NCBI RefSeq assembly: GCF_003254525.1
Contig: NZ_QFYS01000004.1
Span: 124,001 to 188,000, forward strand
DNA: 64,000 nucleotides
Source of the DNA: Phenylobacterium kunshanense
Lineage (GTDB): Bacteria; Pseudomonadota; Alphaproteobacteria; Caulobacterales; Caulobacteraceae
Direction: 5' to 3'
Part shown: one piece after another, positions 55,355 through 64,000 of the stretch
How positions within the stretch are numbered: the first letter of the stretch is position 1
Layout of the letters: the number at the start of each line of letters is the position of its first letter
Made by a program: the position numbers and the translations under genes
The notes under the pieces: generated by a model
The model's input: the letters and a program-made list of their open reading frames with translations, nothing else
The model's database searches: none
What the model was told of the DNA's origin: nothing

Positions 55355-56128
55355 TCAGCGCGAGCCCTGGCCGTCATCGACCTTGATGCAGGTGCCCGTC
55401 ACGGCGTCCGAGGCAGGCGAGACCAGGTAGAGCAGGGTGCTGTCCAGCTGGGCAGGGTCGCCGATCCGCTTGCGCGGGAAGCCCTGCGAGATGTCGCCGA
55501 CCCGCGAGAGCATGCCGTCCATCATCTCCGACGAGAAAGCGCCGGGCGCGATGGCGTTGACGTTGATGTTGTTGCGAGACCACTCGACGGCCAGGGCCTC
55601 GGTCATCCGGACCACGCCCATCTTCGTTACCGAATAGAGCGCCGCCCCGCCGCCGGCGTAGTTGAAGGCGGCTACGGAGGCGATGTTGACGATCCGGCCC
55701 GGCTTCTCGGCGGCCATCAGCCGGCGCGCGACCTCGCAGGATAGGATCCACGGGGCCCGAAGGTTCACGTCGATGACCCGGTCGATCAGCTCCAGCGGCA
55801 TCTTGTGAGCGCGCTGGGCGTCGGGAATGCCGGCGTTGTTCACCAGGATCGTCACCGTGCCGAACGCCTGCTCGGCCTGGGCGACGGCGGAGACGAGCTG
55901 GTCGGCGTCGGTCACGTCCAGCGACACCGGCAGGGCTTCGCCGCCGGCATTGCGGATTTCCGCGGCCAGCGTCTCCAGGCGATCGGCCCGCCGCGCGGCG
56001 ATAGCGACCTTGGCTCCGCAGGCCGCCAGCACGCGGGCGAAGCGCAGGCCCAGGCCCGACGATGCGCCAGTCACCAGGGCCACCTGGCCGGTGAGGTCGA
56101 CGGACGCGTTCGGCAGCGGATAGGTCAT
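55355..56128 (-). CDS. SDR family oxidoreductase
   Basis: A 257-residue classical short-chain dehydrogenase. The cofactor motif is TGASSGLGLRFARVL, then NNAG in VNNAGIPDAQ, the catalytic Ser in NIASVAAFNY and the Tyr-x3-Lys in YSVTKMGVVRMTEAL. The AARRADR region suggests NADP(H) preference. The substrate is unknown. The ATG at 56128 follows GAGGAGA. Confidence 0.93.
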   Translation of the reverse strand: MTYPLPNASVDLTGQVALVTGASSGLGLRFARVLAACGAKVAIAARRADRLETLAAEIRNAGGEALPVSLDVTDADQLVSAVAQAEQAFGTVTILVNNAGIPDAQRAHKMPLELIDRVIDVNLRAPWILSCEVARRLMAAEKPGRIVNIASVAAFNYAGGGAALYSVTKMGVVRMTEALAVEWSRNNINVNAIAPGAFSSEMMDGMLSRVGDISQGFPRKRIGDPAQLDSTLLYLVSPASDAVTGTCIKVDDGQGSR

Positions 56129-56308
56129 GGGGCTTTCTCCTCTTAGCTGGCGAACAAAGCGCGGCTGCCGCGGCGGGAGGGAAGTCCATCGTTTCCTGAC
56201 GCCGGGATGAACGCTCGCCTCCGATTGGGTTCAGGCCGGGCCGCTTAGGTTCGGCTCCAACATCGCCGGAGAGGGGCTTCCCGACCGGCGCAGAAGGAGA
56301 CCAGAGCC

Positions 56309-56686
56309 ATGACCAACAAGCTGATGAAGGCCGCGATGGCCATGACCGTGGCGGGCGCGGTGGCGCTGCCCGCGAGCCAGGCCGCCGCCGCCTCAAAGAC
56401 CGAGAGCGCCCTGCTCGGCGCCGTGCTGGGCGGTGTCGCCGGCGCCGCCATCGGGGATGGCAAGACCGAGGCCGTGGCCATCGGCGCCGTCGCCGGCGCA
56501 GCCCTGGGCGCGGCGGTGAACGACGGCAAGAAGGACCGTCGCTACTACCGGAACGGCTACAGCTACCGGTCCAGCCAGCCCTACTCCCGCGACAGCCGTT
56601 ACCGCAGCTACGACCGGACCTACTACGGGCGGGACTACGACAACCGCTACCGCTACGGCGGCGACCGCTACGGCTATCGCTACTGA
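56309..56686 (+). CDS. Glycine-zipper protein with Arg/Tyr-rich tail
   Basis: A 125-residue exported protein with a signal peptide (MTVAGAVALPASQAAAA), a glycine-zipper segment (LLGAVLGGVAGAAIGDG, then IGAVAGAALGAAVNDG) likely to insert in or associate with the outer membrane, and a C-terminal tail of repeated Arg/Tyr/Asp units (RSYDRTYYGRDYDNRYRYG). The start follows AGAAGGAG. Such proteins are common envelope components of unknown role. Confidence 0.85.
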   Translation: MTNKLMKAAMAMTVAGAVALPASQAAAASKTESALLGAVLGGVAGAAIGDGKTEAVAIGAVAGAALGAAVNDGKKDRRYYRNGYSYRSSQPYSRDSRYRSYDRTYYGRDYDNRYRYGGDRYGYRY

Positions 56687-57250
56687 GTTCAGCCGACTGC
56701 CGAACGGGTCGAGGCGTCCGCGAGCGCGGGCGCCTCTTCGCGTGCGTAAGAGGGCGCGCGCAGCGTCCTTACCCATTTTGTGGATTTCGAGTCATCCACG
56801 GCGAAGCTGGCCACGTATTTGCAGGTGAGAGCCCGATCTGCCTGCGCCGTTCCCCCTTTGGGGCGACATTTCCGCCGGTGGATTGTCTCTCGTTGTGACG
56901 CTCCCCCCGGCGTCGCAGCGTCGAGGTTGGTTTCCTGCGCCGTGTCCCCCGCACGGCGAACGGGTCAGGAGCGGTCTCATGATGGCGACCATGATCGCCA
57001 GTCTGGGTGGTTGGAGCCGCGGCGCCGGGTGCGCCGGCGGCCCATTTGCGCTGGCTGAAGCCTCTGTCGAGGCGAGACAAACCGTCGCGCCTGCCGCACG
57101 GTTAACGACCGTTTGGCAAAAATGTGGCACCTTCACCATAAGCGGCGGCGCGCAGCGCCAGTCGCAGCTTGGTGATCACAGCGTCGAGTCCGTCTTGCGT
57201 CTCCCTTCGAACGATATTCGCGATCGCGCCGTCGCGGGGAGCCTGGGCTC
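56687..57250 (+). other. Long intergenic stretch with hairpin and possible small ORF
   Basis: A stem of 11 bp (GAGGCG with CGCCTC, 56711-56736) just after the glycine-zipper gene may act as its terminator, although no T-run follows. The remainder holds one plausible small ORF (56979-57254) and the motif TTAACGACCGTTTGG at about 57102, which is only half of a CtrA-type TTAA-N7-TTAA site. Nothing else is recognised. Confidence 0.4.

Positions 57251-57254
<4 letters not shown>
56979..57254 (+). CDS. Possible small ORF coupled to the WxWP protein gene
   Basis: A 91-residue frame starting MMATMIASLGGWSRG follows AGGAG at 8 bp, and its TGA overlaps the ATG of the next gene as ATGA. Those two signals support translation. 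Against it, the composition is not distinctive, no family is recognised, and the frame could simply be a leader. Confidence is therefore low. Confidence 0.35.
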
Positions 57255-58504
<1,250 letters not shown>

Positions 58505-58516
58505 GGCGCCGACCGG

Positions 58517-59308
58517 TCAGTAGCGCTCATCGTAGCGGGGCTGATACGGGCGGGCCGGCGGCTCCCAGCGCGCCTCTGCGTCGTCATAGGCCCGCTGGCG
58601 TTCCCAGGCCCTGCGGCGTTCCTCCTCGTAGGCCCGCTGGCGCGCCTCCTGATAGGCGCGCTCGGCCTCTGCGGCCTCCAGGCGGCGCTGCCGCTCCGCA
58701 GCCTCTTCCACCTGCCGGCGCTGGGCCTCCGCAGCCTCGGTCTGGGCGCGGACGGCCGCGAGCTGGGCCTCGGTGATGGCCCTGGCCCGGGCCTCGGCTT
58801 CCGCGCGATCCCTGGCGGCCTGCTGTGCGGCGGCCCGCTCGCGATGACGGCTCGCGGCCTGCGCGCCGCAGGTCCTGAGGTCGACCAGACCCTGTTCCGA
58901 TCCCGTCAGCGACGTCGTCATGGGTTCTGCGCCGAGCCAGGCGATCCCGAGGGTCCCGCCCTTTCGGAGGGCGCGCTCGGTCTCCTCCGACAGCACAAGC
59001 TCGCCCGTGTCGTCCTCGGACCGCAGCATCAGGTTGGCGTACGGGGCCTTGTCGATGCGGATCGGCAGGAAGGCCCGCGCCGGCAGATCGGCCTTGGAGA
59101 AGCGCAGGCTCAACAGTTCCCCGTCCGAGGTCAGGCTGACCGGCGCCACGGCGCCTGACCGGCCCGATAGCTCGAGTTCCACGCGACAGCCGGCTTCGGT
59201 GGGGGTGACCACCCAGGCGGGATTGGGGAGTTGGGAAGGGCGGGCGGCGACGGTCTCGCCCGAAAGAAGCGCAGCAGCCACTGCGCCCCCGATGATCGCT
59301 CTGATCAC
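58517..59308 (-). CDS. Secreted protein with C-terminal coiled coil
   Basis: A 263-residue protein with a signal peptide (IIGGAVAAALLSGETVAA), a beta-rich domain with two cysteines (EAGCRVELELSG and LRTCGAQ), then from about residue 150 a highly charged coiled coil of Ala/Glu/Arg/Gln ending in an Arg/Tyr/Pro tail. Structure rather than catalysis is suggested, perhaps an envelope spacer. It converges with the WxWP gene. No family was recognised. Confidence 0.75.
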   Translation of the reverse strand: MIRAIIGGAVAAALLSGETVAARPSQLPNPAWVVTPTEAGCRVELELSGRSGAVAPVSLTSDGELLSLRFSKADLPARAFLPIRIDKAPYANLMLRSEDDTGELVLSEETERALRKGGTLGIAWLGAEPMTTSLTGSEQGLVDLRTCGAQAASRHRERAAAQQAARDRAEAEARARAITEAQLAAVRAQTEAAEAQRRQVEEAAERQRRLEAAEAERAYQEARQRAYEEERRRAWERQRAYDDAEARWEPPARPYQPRYDERY

Positions 59309-59421
59309 GACGGCTCCTGACTGACACGCGTCGCAAAGATACGGCCGTTCCGCGCAGACAGCTAGGGGCCGGGCGGTCGCGGGTGCTAGACCGCGTTCAG
59401 CATAACATTGGGAGGCGAGGC

Positions 59422-60174
59422 ATGGCCCGCATATGGATGATGGCCGCAGCGGCGGCGGTGAGCCTGGGGGCGGCAGCCCCGGCCTGGTCGGCGCCCCCGG
59501 CGCATATCGCGGCGGCCCTGGCGGACGGGAGCCGGCCGGCGGAAGAGGTCGGACGCGACGCGGCGCGCAAGCCTGGCGAATTGCTGGAGTGGTCCGCCGT
59601 GCAGCCGGGTCAGAAGGTGGCCGACCTCGTCATGGGCGGCGGCTACTTCACTCGCATCCTCTCGGCCGCGGTCGGGCCGAAGGGACACGTCTATGCCTAC
59701 CAGCCCGAGGAGTTCATCAAGTTCCAGGCGAGCTATGGCGAGAACCAGAAGAAGGTCGCCGGGGCGTACGCCAACGTCACGCCGATCACCTCGACGTTCG
59801 CCGATCTCGACCTGCCGGACAGTCTGGACCTCGTGCTGACGGTTCAGAACTATCACGACTTCCACCTCACACCGTTCCCGAAGGACACGGCGCAGAAGGT
59901 CAACGCCGAGGTGTTCAAATCCCTGAAGCCGGGCGGCCTCTATGTGATCGTCGACCATGTGGCCCTGCCAGGGTCCGGCCTTGGGGCGGCGATGAAGGTG
60001 CACCGGATCGATCCGTCGATCGTGAAGGCCGAGGTCGAGGCGGCGGGCTTCAAGTTCGAGGGCGAGAACGCGCTGCTGAAGGACGCAGCCGATCCGCATA
60101 CCGCCAACGTCTTCGACCCGGCGATCCGCGGAAAGACCGACCAGTTCGTCTACAAGTTCCGCAAGCCGAAGTGA
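59422..60174 (+). CDS. Exported SAM methyltransferase-like protein
   Basis: A 250-residue protein with a signal peptide (MMAAAAAVSLGAAAPAWSAP) followed by a class I methyltransferase-like fold: VADLVMGGGYFTRILSAAVG in the place of the SAM loop, VLTVQNYHDFHLTP, and SLKPGGLYVIVDHVA. The ATG at 59422 follows GGGAGG. SAM is not normally available in the periplasm, so the protein may bind another ligand or act as a non-catalytic relative. Similar exported proteins occur in other alphaproteobacteria. Confidence 0.85.
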   Translation: MARIWMMAAAAAVSLGAAAPAWSAPPAHIAAALADGSRPAEEVGRDAARKPGELLEWSAVQPGQKVADLVMGGGYFTRILSAAVGPKGHVYAYQPEEFIKFQASYGENQKKVAGAYANVTPITSTFADLDLPDSLDLVLTVQNYHDFHLTPFPKDTAQKVNAEVFKSLKPGGLYVIVDHVALPGSGLGAAMKVHRIDPSIVKAEVEAAGFKFEGENALLKDAADPHTANVFDPAIRGKTDQFVYKFRKPK

Positions 60175-60193
60175 CCGGCCGGGGCGGGCGGCG

Positions 60194-62404
60194 TCAGTCG
60201 CCCGCCTTCAGCTTCCGGTCGAAGAAGTCCCGGGTCATCAGGGCCCGGTGCATTCGGTTCGCCGGGGTCCAGCCGCCGCGATGGCGCAGGCCCGGATAGA
60301 CCATGGTCTCGAAGGGCGTGCCTGCCGCCTGCAGGGCGAACAGCACGCGGGTCGAGTGGTCGAACGTGACGTTGTCGTCCGCCATCCCGTGCACCAACAG
60401 CAGCGAGTCGGGCTTCAGCCGCGGCAGGCGCGACACCACCTCGGTCGCCGCATAGCCCTGGGCGTTGTCGGCGGGCGTGCCCATGAACCGCTCGGTGTAG
60501 TGGGTGTCGTACAGCTTCCAGTCGGTGACCGGCGCGCCTGAGACCCCGGCCTTGAACGGGCTGTCCGGCGCGGTCAGCATCAAGAGGGTCATGTAGCCGC
60601 CGTACGACCAGCCGGTGACGCCGATCCGCGCGCCGTCGACGTAGGGCAGCGACTTCAGGTGATTGGCGCCGGCGATCTGATCGTCCACTTCGAGCTGGCC
60701 CAGCCGCCGGTCGATCGCGGTCTTGAACGCGACCGAGCGATAGCCGACGCCGCGGTTGTCGAGCCGGAAGAGGATGTAGCCGGCGTCCAGCAGGATCTGG
60801 TCCTCCGGCGTGTGCCAGTTGCTGGCGACGCGTGGGCCGGACGGGCCGCCGTACACCTGCACGATCACCGGATACTTCTTGGCCGGATCGAAGCCTGGCG
60901 GCGTGCGCAGCGACCACCACAGGTCCGAGCCGTCGGCGGCCTTGATCGTCCCGAAGCTCGGCGTCCGCAGGCGGTCGACGTAGGGCCAGTAGGGGTGCCC
61001 GTCCTTAAGCGCGTTCTCCTCGATCCACCGCACGCGCTGGCCGTCGGCCCGGTAGAGCGCGGTCTGGGGAGGGGTCTTCGGGTCCTCATAGGTCCCGGCG
61101 AAGGCGCCGCCCTTGTCGGCCACGGTCACGGTCCACCAGCCGCCGGCCGAGGTGACCGGCTTCGGCTCGGCCGGGCTCGAATACGAGACGCGCCAGATCC
61201 GGCGCTCTCCAGGGGTTTCGCGGAACGCTGAGAAGATCACCGCCCTGGCCGTCTCGTCCACGCCCTCGATCTCGTGCACGGGCCAGTCGCCGCGGGTGAT
61301 CTGGCGGATCAGCCGGCCGTCGGCGGCGTAGAGATAGAGATGGCGGTAGCCCGACCGTTCCGACGACCACAGGAACGTGCCGTCGGCGAGCGGCCTGAAG
61401 TCGTCGGTGAGGTCCACCCAGTGCGGGCTGGTCTCGCTGAGGATCACCCGGCCCTTGCCGGTCGCAGGATCGACGGCGAGCAGGTCCAAGCGCTTCTGGT
61501 CGCGCGTCTGGCGCTGGACGTAGAGGGTCCGGCCGTCCTTCGCCCAGGCGACGCGAGCCAGGTAGATGTCGGGGTTCTCTCCCAGGTCCACCTTCACGCG
61601 CGGCCCGGCCAGCGGCTGGACGTGGAGTTCGACCACCGCGTTCGGCCGTCCGGGGCGCGGATAGCGCTGGGGGACCACGCGGGCGCCGGTGGCGTTCACC
61701 TCCGGGCGCTCCACGATATCGACCCCGGTCTGGTCCACGAAAGCGATGGCCACGGCCTTGTCGTCGGGGCTCCACCAGTAGCCGGTCGAGCGGTCCATCT
61801 CCTCCTGGGCGATGAATTCCGCCGTGCCCCAGCTCTTCAGTTCGGTCCCGCCCTCGGTCAGCGCCCGTTCCGCCCCGCCGCCCGCCGGCGTGATGTAGAG
61901 GTTGTCGTCGCGGACGAACGAGACGTAGCCACCCTTGGGAGAGACCTTGGCGTCGATCTCGTCCGCGGGCGTGCGAGTGAGCTGGCGAGCCTGTTTCGTG
62001 GCCAGGTCGTAGACCCAGAGGTCACCCTCCACCGGGGCCAGGATCAGCCGGCCCTGCTTGTCCCAGGCGTAGTCGACGACCCCGCGCGTCGCGACCCCGG
62101 CCCGCTCGCGGCGGGCCTTCTCGGCCTCGGACAGCTCGCGGTCGGTCGGGGCCAGCAGTTTGCCGTCGAGCAGCAGGCGGGGTGCGCCCCCGGCCACGTC
62201 GGCGATCCACAGGTCGCTGACGGTGAGGTCGTCGGCGCGGGTCTTGATGTAGGTGACGGCCTTCCCGTCGGGGGACAGCTTCACGCCCCGGGCGCGCGGG
62301 CCCGAAATGTCGGGGCTCTCGAAGATGCGCTTGGCGGGGAGTTGCTCGGCCACGGCAGGGGCGGCGACGAGGAGAGCCGCGACGGCGGCGACAGCGAACT
62401 TCAT
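60194..62404 (-). CDS. S9 family prolyl oligopeptidase (DPP IV-like)
   Basis: A 736-residue exported peptidase with a signal peptide (MKFAVAAVAALLVAAPAVAE), an N-terminal beta-propeller of about 470 residues and a C-terminal alpha/beta hydrolase. The catalytic Ser is in TGWSYGGYMTLL, Asp in MADDNVTFDH, and His in GLRHRGGW. The double Glu motif for N-terminus recognition appears in FIAQEEMDRSTGYWW, which supports dipeptidyl-peptidase activity. The ATG at 62404 begins the signal peptide. It is probably a periplasmic or surface enzyme for peptide use. Confidence 0.94.
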   Translation of the reverse strand: MKFAVAAVAALLVAAPAVAEQLPAKRIFESPDISGPRARGVKLSPDGKAVTYIKTRADDLTVSDLWIADVAGGAPRLLLDGKLLAPTDRELSEAEKARRERAGVATRGVVDYAWDKQGRLILAPVEGDLWVYDLATKQARQLTRTPADEIDAKVSPKGGYVSFVRDDNLYITPAGGGAERALTEGGTELKSWGTAEFIAQEEMDRSTGYWWSPDDKAVAIAFVDQTGVDIVERPEVNATGARVVPQRYPRPGRPNAVVELHVQPLAGPRVKVDLGENPDIYLARVAWAKDGRTLYVQRQTRDQKRLDLLAVDPATGKGRVILSETSPHWVDLTDDFRPLADGTFLWSSERSGYRHLYLYAADGRLIRQITRGDWPVHEIEGVDETARAVIFSAFRETPGERRIWRVSYSSPAEPKPVTSAGGWWTVTVADKGGAFAGTYEDPKTPPQTALYRADGQRVRWIEENALKDGHPYWPYVDRLRTPSFGTIKAADGSDLWWSLRTPPGFDPAKKYPVIVQVYGGPSGPRVASNWHTPEDQILLDAGYILFRLDNRGVGYRSVAFKTAIDRRLGQLEVDDQIAGANHLKSLPYVDGARIGVTGWSYGGYMTLLMLTAPDSPFKAGVSGAPVTDWKLYDTHYTERFMGTPADNAQGYAATEVVSRLPRLKPDSLLLVHGMADDNVTFDHSTRVLFALQAAGTPFETMVYPGLRHRGGWTPANRMHRALMTRDFFDRKLKAGD

Positions 62405-62499
62405 GACCGCTGTTGAACAGGGTCCGAAGCGCCTTGGCAATCTGCGCCAGGGCGATCGTAAACCTTGAACCCAGGGCCTCGCCGTGCGACCTCCCCGGC

Positions 62500-62751
62500 A
62501 TGAGCGAAAAGACCTCCGACACGCCCCCCGATCGCCTGAGCGTGAACCCGGACAGCCCGTACTACGACGCTGACGTGCTGCAGCGGAACGTGGGCGTGCG
62601 GTTCAAGGGGCAGGACAAAACCAACGTCGAGGAATACTGCGTCAGCGAAGGCTGGGTGCGCCTGTCGGTTGGCGCGTCCAAGGACCGCCACGGCAATCCT
62701 CTGACCGTGAAGCTCCAGGGCCCTGTGGAACCCTACTTCCGCGAAGGCTGA
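62500..62751 (+). CDS. DUF3297 family protein
   Basis: An 83-residue soluble protein with PDRLSVNPDSPYYDADVL, VGVRFKGQDKTNVEEYCVSE and KDRHGNPLTVKLQGPVEPYF. This matches DUF3297, a small conserved family without known function. The ATG at 62500 begins the conserved region. A perfect 9-bp inverted repeat follows the stop. Confidence 0.9.
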   Translation: MSEKTSDTPPDRLSVNPDSPYYDADVLQRNVGVRFKGQDKTNVEEYCVSEGWVRLSVGASKDRHGNPLTVKLQGPVEPYFREG

Positions 62752-62753
62752 GC

Positions 62754-62772
62754 CGCGAGGTGTCACCTCGCG
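62754..62772 (+). terminator. Inverted repeat after DUF3297 gene
   Basis: CGCGAGGTG and CACCTCGCG are perfect inverted arms separated by a single T, starting 3 bp after the stop codon. No T-run follows, so factor-dependent termination or a protein binding site are also possible. Confidence 0.45.
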
Positions 62773-63105
62773 TGTCGCGGGCGCCACAGCTTGCGGGACA
62801 ATGACGGTTTGGTGACCCGGGCCAAGTCGGCGATTGCGACCTCGGCCCGGCGTTCCCGGTCCAATTTTCTATTTTTCGTCAGATGCTTGAGGCTTCATGC
62901 AGCCGGCGCGCGCCGGTTACATGAAGCATTCTCATGTAACTCCTGAAGCGAACTCCCTAAGCCGTCGCCGGCCACCTGCTTAGACGGCGGCGATGGCAGC
63001 GGCTGGGGGCGTCGCTCGGGAAAACGCCCCCCTCCAACCGTGAACGCTGTGAACCAACGCACGCCCGGCGGCCGCGCGGCTCCGGGTCATTGGAGGGATT
63101 GTGAC
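62773..63105 (+). promoter_or_regulatory. Structured leader upstream of the TonB-dependent receptor
   Basis: No gene is seen here. An AT-rich patch (about 62860-62880) may hold the promoter. It is followed by GCTTCATG/CATGAAGC arms (62892-62899, 62920-62927) enclosing a 14-bp GC palindrome, an overlapping alternative pair GTTACATG/CATGTAAC (62916-62923, 62933-62940), a GCCGTC/GACGGC pair near 62960-62990, and GGGGGCG/CGCCCCC (63005-63011, 63025-63031). GGAGGG at about 63092 serves the receptor. Confidence 0.55.
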
Positions 63106-64000
63106 TTGAAGTTCCATTCGACGCGCCAGCGCCTGCTGGCCACTTCGATCATCTGCGGCGCCATGGCCACCGGCTGGGCCGGCGCGGCCCAGGCGCAGGC
63201 CGCGGCCGGCGAGGGCGCCGAACTCGGCGAGATCGTCATCACCGGCTCGCGCATCCGCCGCGACACCTTCTCTTCGCCGTCGCCGATCCAGGTGGTGACG
63301 GCCGAGGCGATCCGCGAGTCGGGCAACACCTCGATCGGCGACATCCTCCTGGATACGCCCAGCATCAACCCGAACCAGAACCAGCAGACGACGTCGGGCA
63401 CGCTGTTCCTGGCGGGCCAGGCCCGCGCCGACATCCGCGGCCTCGGCGCCACCCGGACGCTCGTCCTGATGGACGGCCGCCGACTGCCGTTCTCCGACGC
63501 CTCATCCCCCGCCGTGGACCTGAACACGATCCCGTCGCTGATGATCGAGCAGGTGGACATCGTCCCCGGCGGCGTCTCGGCCGTGTACGGCTCGGAAGCC
63601 ATCTCGGGCGTCGTCAACTTCATCATGAAGAAGCAGCAGGACGGCCTCGAGATCGACCTGCAGGGCGGCATCTCCCAGGAAGGCGACGGCGAGGAACTGC
63701 GCGTCGGCTTCAACTGGGGAGGCAAGTTCCTCGACGACCGCCTGAACGTGCTGGTCGGGGGCGAATACGCCAGCCTCGACAAGATCATGCAAGAGGACCG
63801 GGACTGGGCCTACCCGGGCATCCGCCGCAACAACGCCGCCGGCGTGACCACGCAAACGGTGATTCCGAACTCGCGGACCAACCTCTCGCCCTACGCGACC
63901 TTCCAGCTCGTCGGCGGCAACGTGATCGGCACGGCCCGCGCCGTGACGCTCGACTACCGCAACCCGACTAACGTCGTGCGCCTGTCGAACAACTGCGCCA
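63106..64000 (+). CDS. TonB-dependent receptor (3' end cut by window)
   Basis: The first 298 codons of an outer-membrane TonB-dependent receptor. A TTG start 8 bp after GGAGGG leads to a signal peptide ending GWAGAAQAQA, a short TonB-box-like stretch (GEIVITGSRIRRDTF), and the plug domain with SPIQVVTAEAIRESG, ADIRGLGATRTLVLMDGRR, VDIVPGGVSAVYGSEAISGV and VNFIMKKQQDG. The GSRIRR variant is typical of receptors for sugars, peptides or other non-siderophore compounds in Caulobacterales and Sphingomonads. The adjacent S9 peptidase would suit a peptide substrate, but that is inference. Confidence 0.93.
   Translation, partial: MKFHSTRQRLLATSIICGAMATGWAGAAQAQAAAGEGAELGEIVITGSRIRRDTFSSPSPIQVVTAEAIRESGNTSIGDILLDTPSINPNQNQQTTSGTLFLAGQARADIRGLGATRTLVLMDGRRLPFSDASSPAVDLNTIPSLMIEQVDIVPGGVSAVYGSEAISGVVNFIMKKQQDGLEIDLQGGISQEGDGEELRVGFNWGGKFLDDRLNVLVGGEYASLDKIMQEDRDWAYPGIRRNNAAGVTTQTVIPNSRTNLSPYATFQLVGGNVIGTARAVTLDYRNPTNVVRLSNNCA

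Noticed and set aside
57110..57140. TGGCAC as a sigma-54 promoter element
   Set aside because: No TTGC element stands at the required distance downstream.
62773..63105. Cobalamin riboswitch upstream of the TonB-dependent receptor
   Set aside because: The B12 box and the conserved core I know for this riboswitch are not found; only generic hairpins are present.

Overview
The window is high-GC DNA from an alphaproteobacterium, most likely Caulobacterales (Caulobacter/Phenylobacterium type). This is inferred from PEPxxWA-CTERM proteins, a split metH downstream of an ArsR-methyltransferase fusion regulator, PleC-type kinase motifs, a TonB-dependent receptor with a long leader, and RTX proteins ending in a GWIF-type tail. 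It is chromosomal in character: no insertion sequence, phage gene, tRNA, rRNA or CRISPR array was recognised. Both ends cut genes (a Do/HtrA protease on the left, a TonB-dependent receptor on the right).

Layout. 0-4 kb: HtrA protease, an OmpR-type regulator and its kinase, and a secreted unknown. 4-9.5 kb: DoxX, glnE, an EF-hand protein, then an ECF sigma factor with a membrane protein (candidate anti-sigma) and a periplasmic metal-sensor-like protein. 9.4-14 kb: a PleC-like kinase and aminopeptidase N. 14-17 kb: two paired acyl-CoA dehydrogenases. 17-22 kb: glycosyltransferase, secreted amidase, HTH regulator and TauE transporter. 22-27 kb: the EF-P system (efp, epmA, epmB) with a CHASE hybrid kinase between epmA and epmB. 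27-30 kb: L,D-transpeptidase facing a MepK-like endopeptidase, which together would make and cut 3-3 peptidoglycan cross-links. 30-33 kb: CsbD, a TetR regulator with tandem operators, a small secreted Cys protein, and ettA.

33-40.5 kb is the most unusual part. Four consecutive RTX genes have unrelated or partly shared N-terminal regions but one nearly constant C-terminal module. At the DNA level that module is a patchwork of almost identical tracts shared pairwise between copies, which suggests ongoing gene conversion. No type I secretion genes are present in the window.

41-47 kb is a tightly overlapping methionine-cycle operon: a SahR-like repressor whose start codon lies inside a 32-bp palindrome, metF, the homocysteine half of metH, a small DUF6882-like gene, and the pterin/B12 half of metH. 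47-54 kb holds PhyH dioxygenase, a divergent ohr/ohrR pair with two palindromic operators, small enzymes, a small membrane protein with a clear terminator, and a LytTR two-component pair. 53.6-59 kb has two PEP-CTERM proteins, one with a striking W-x-W-P repeat N-terminus. 59-64 kb has a secreted methyltransferase-like protein, an S9 peptidase, a DUF3297 protein and the TonB-dependent receptor preceded by a 350-bp structured leader.
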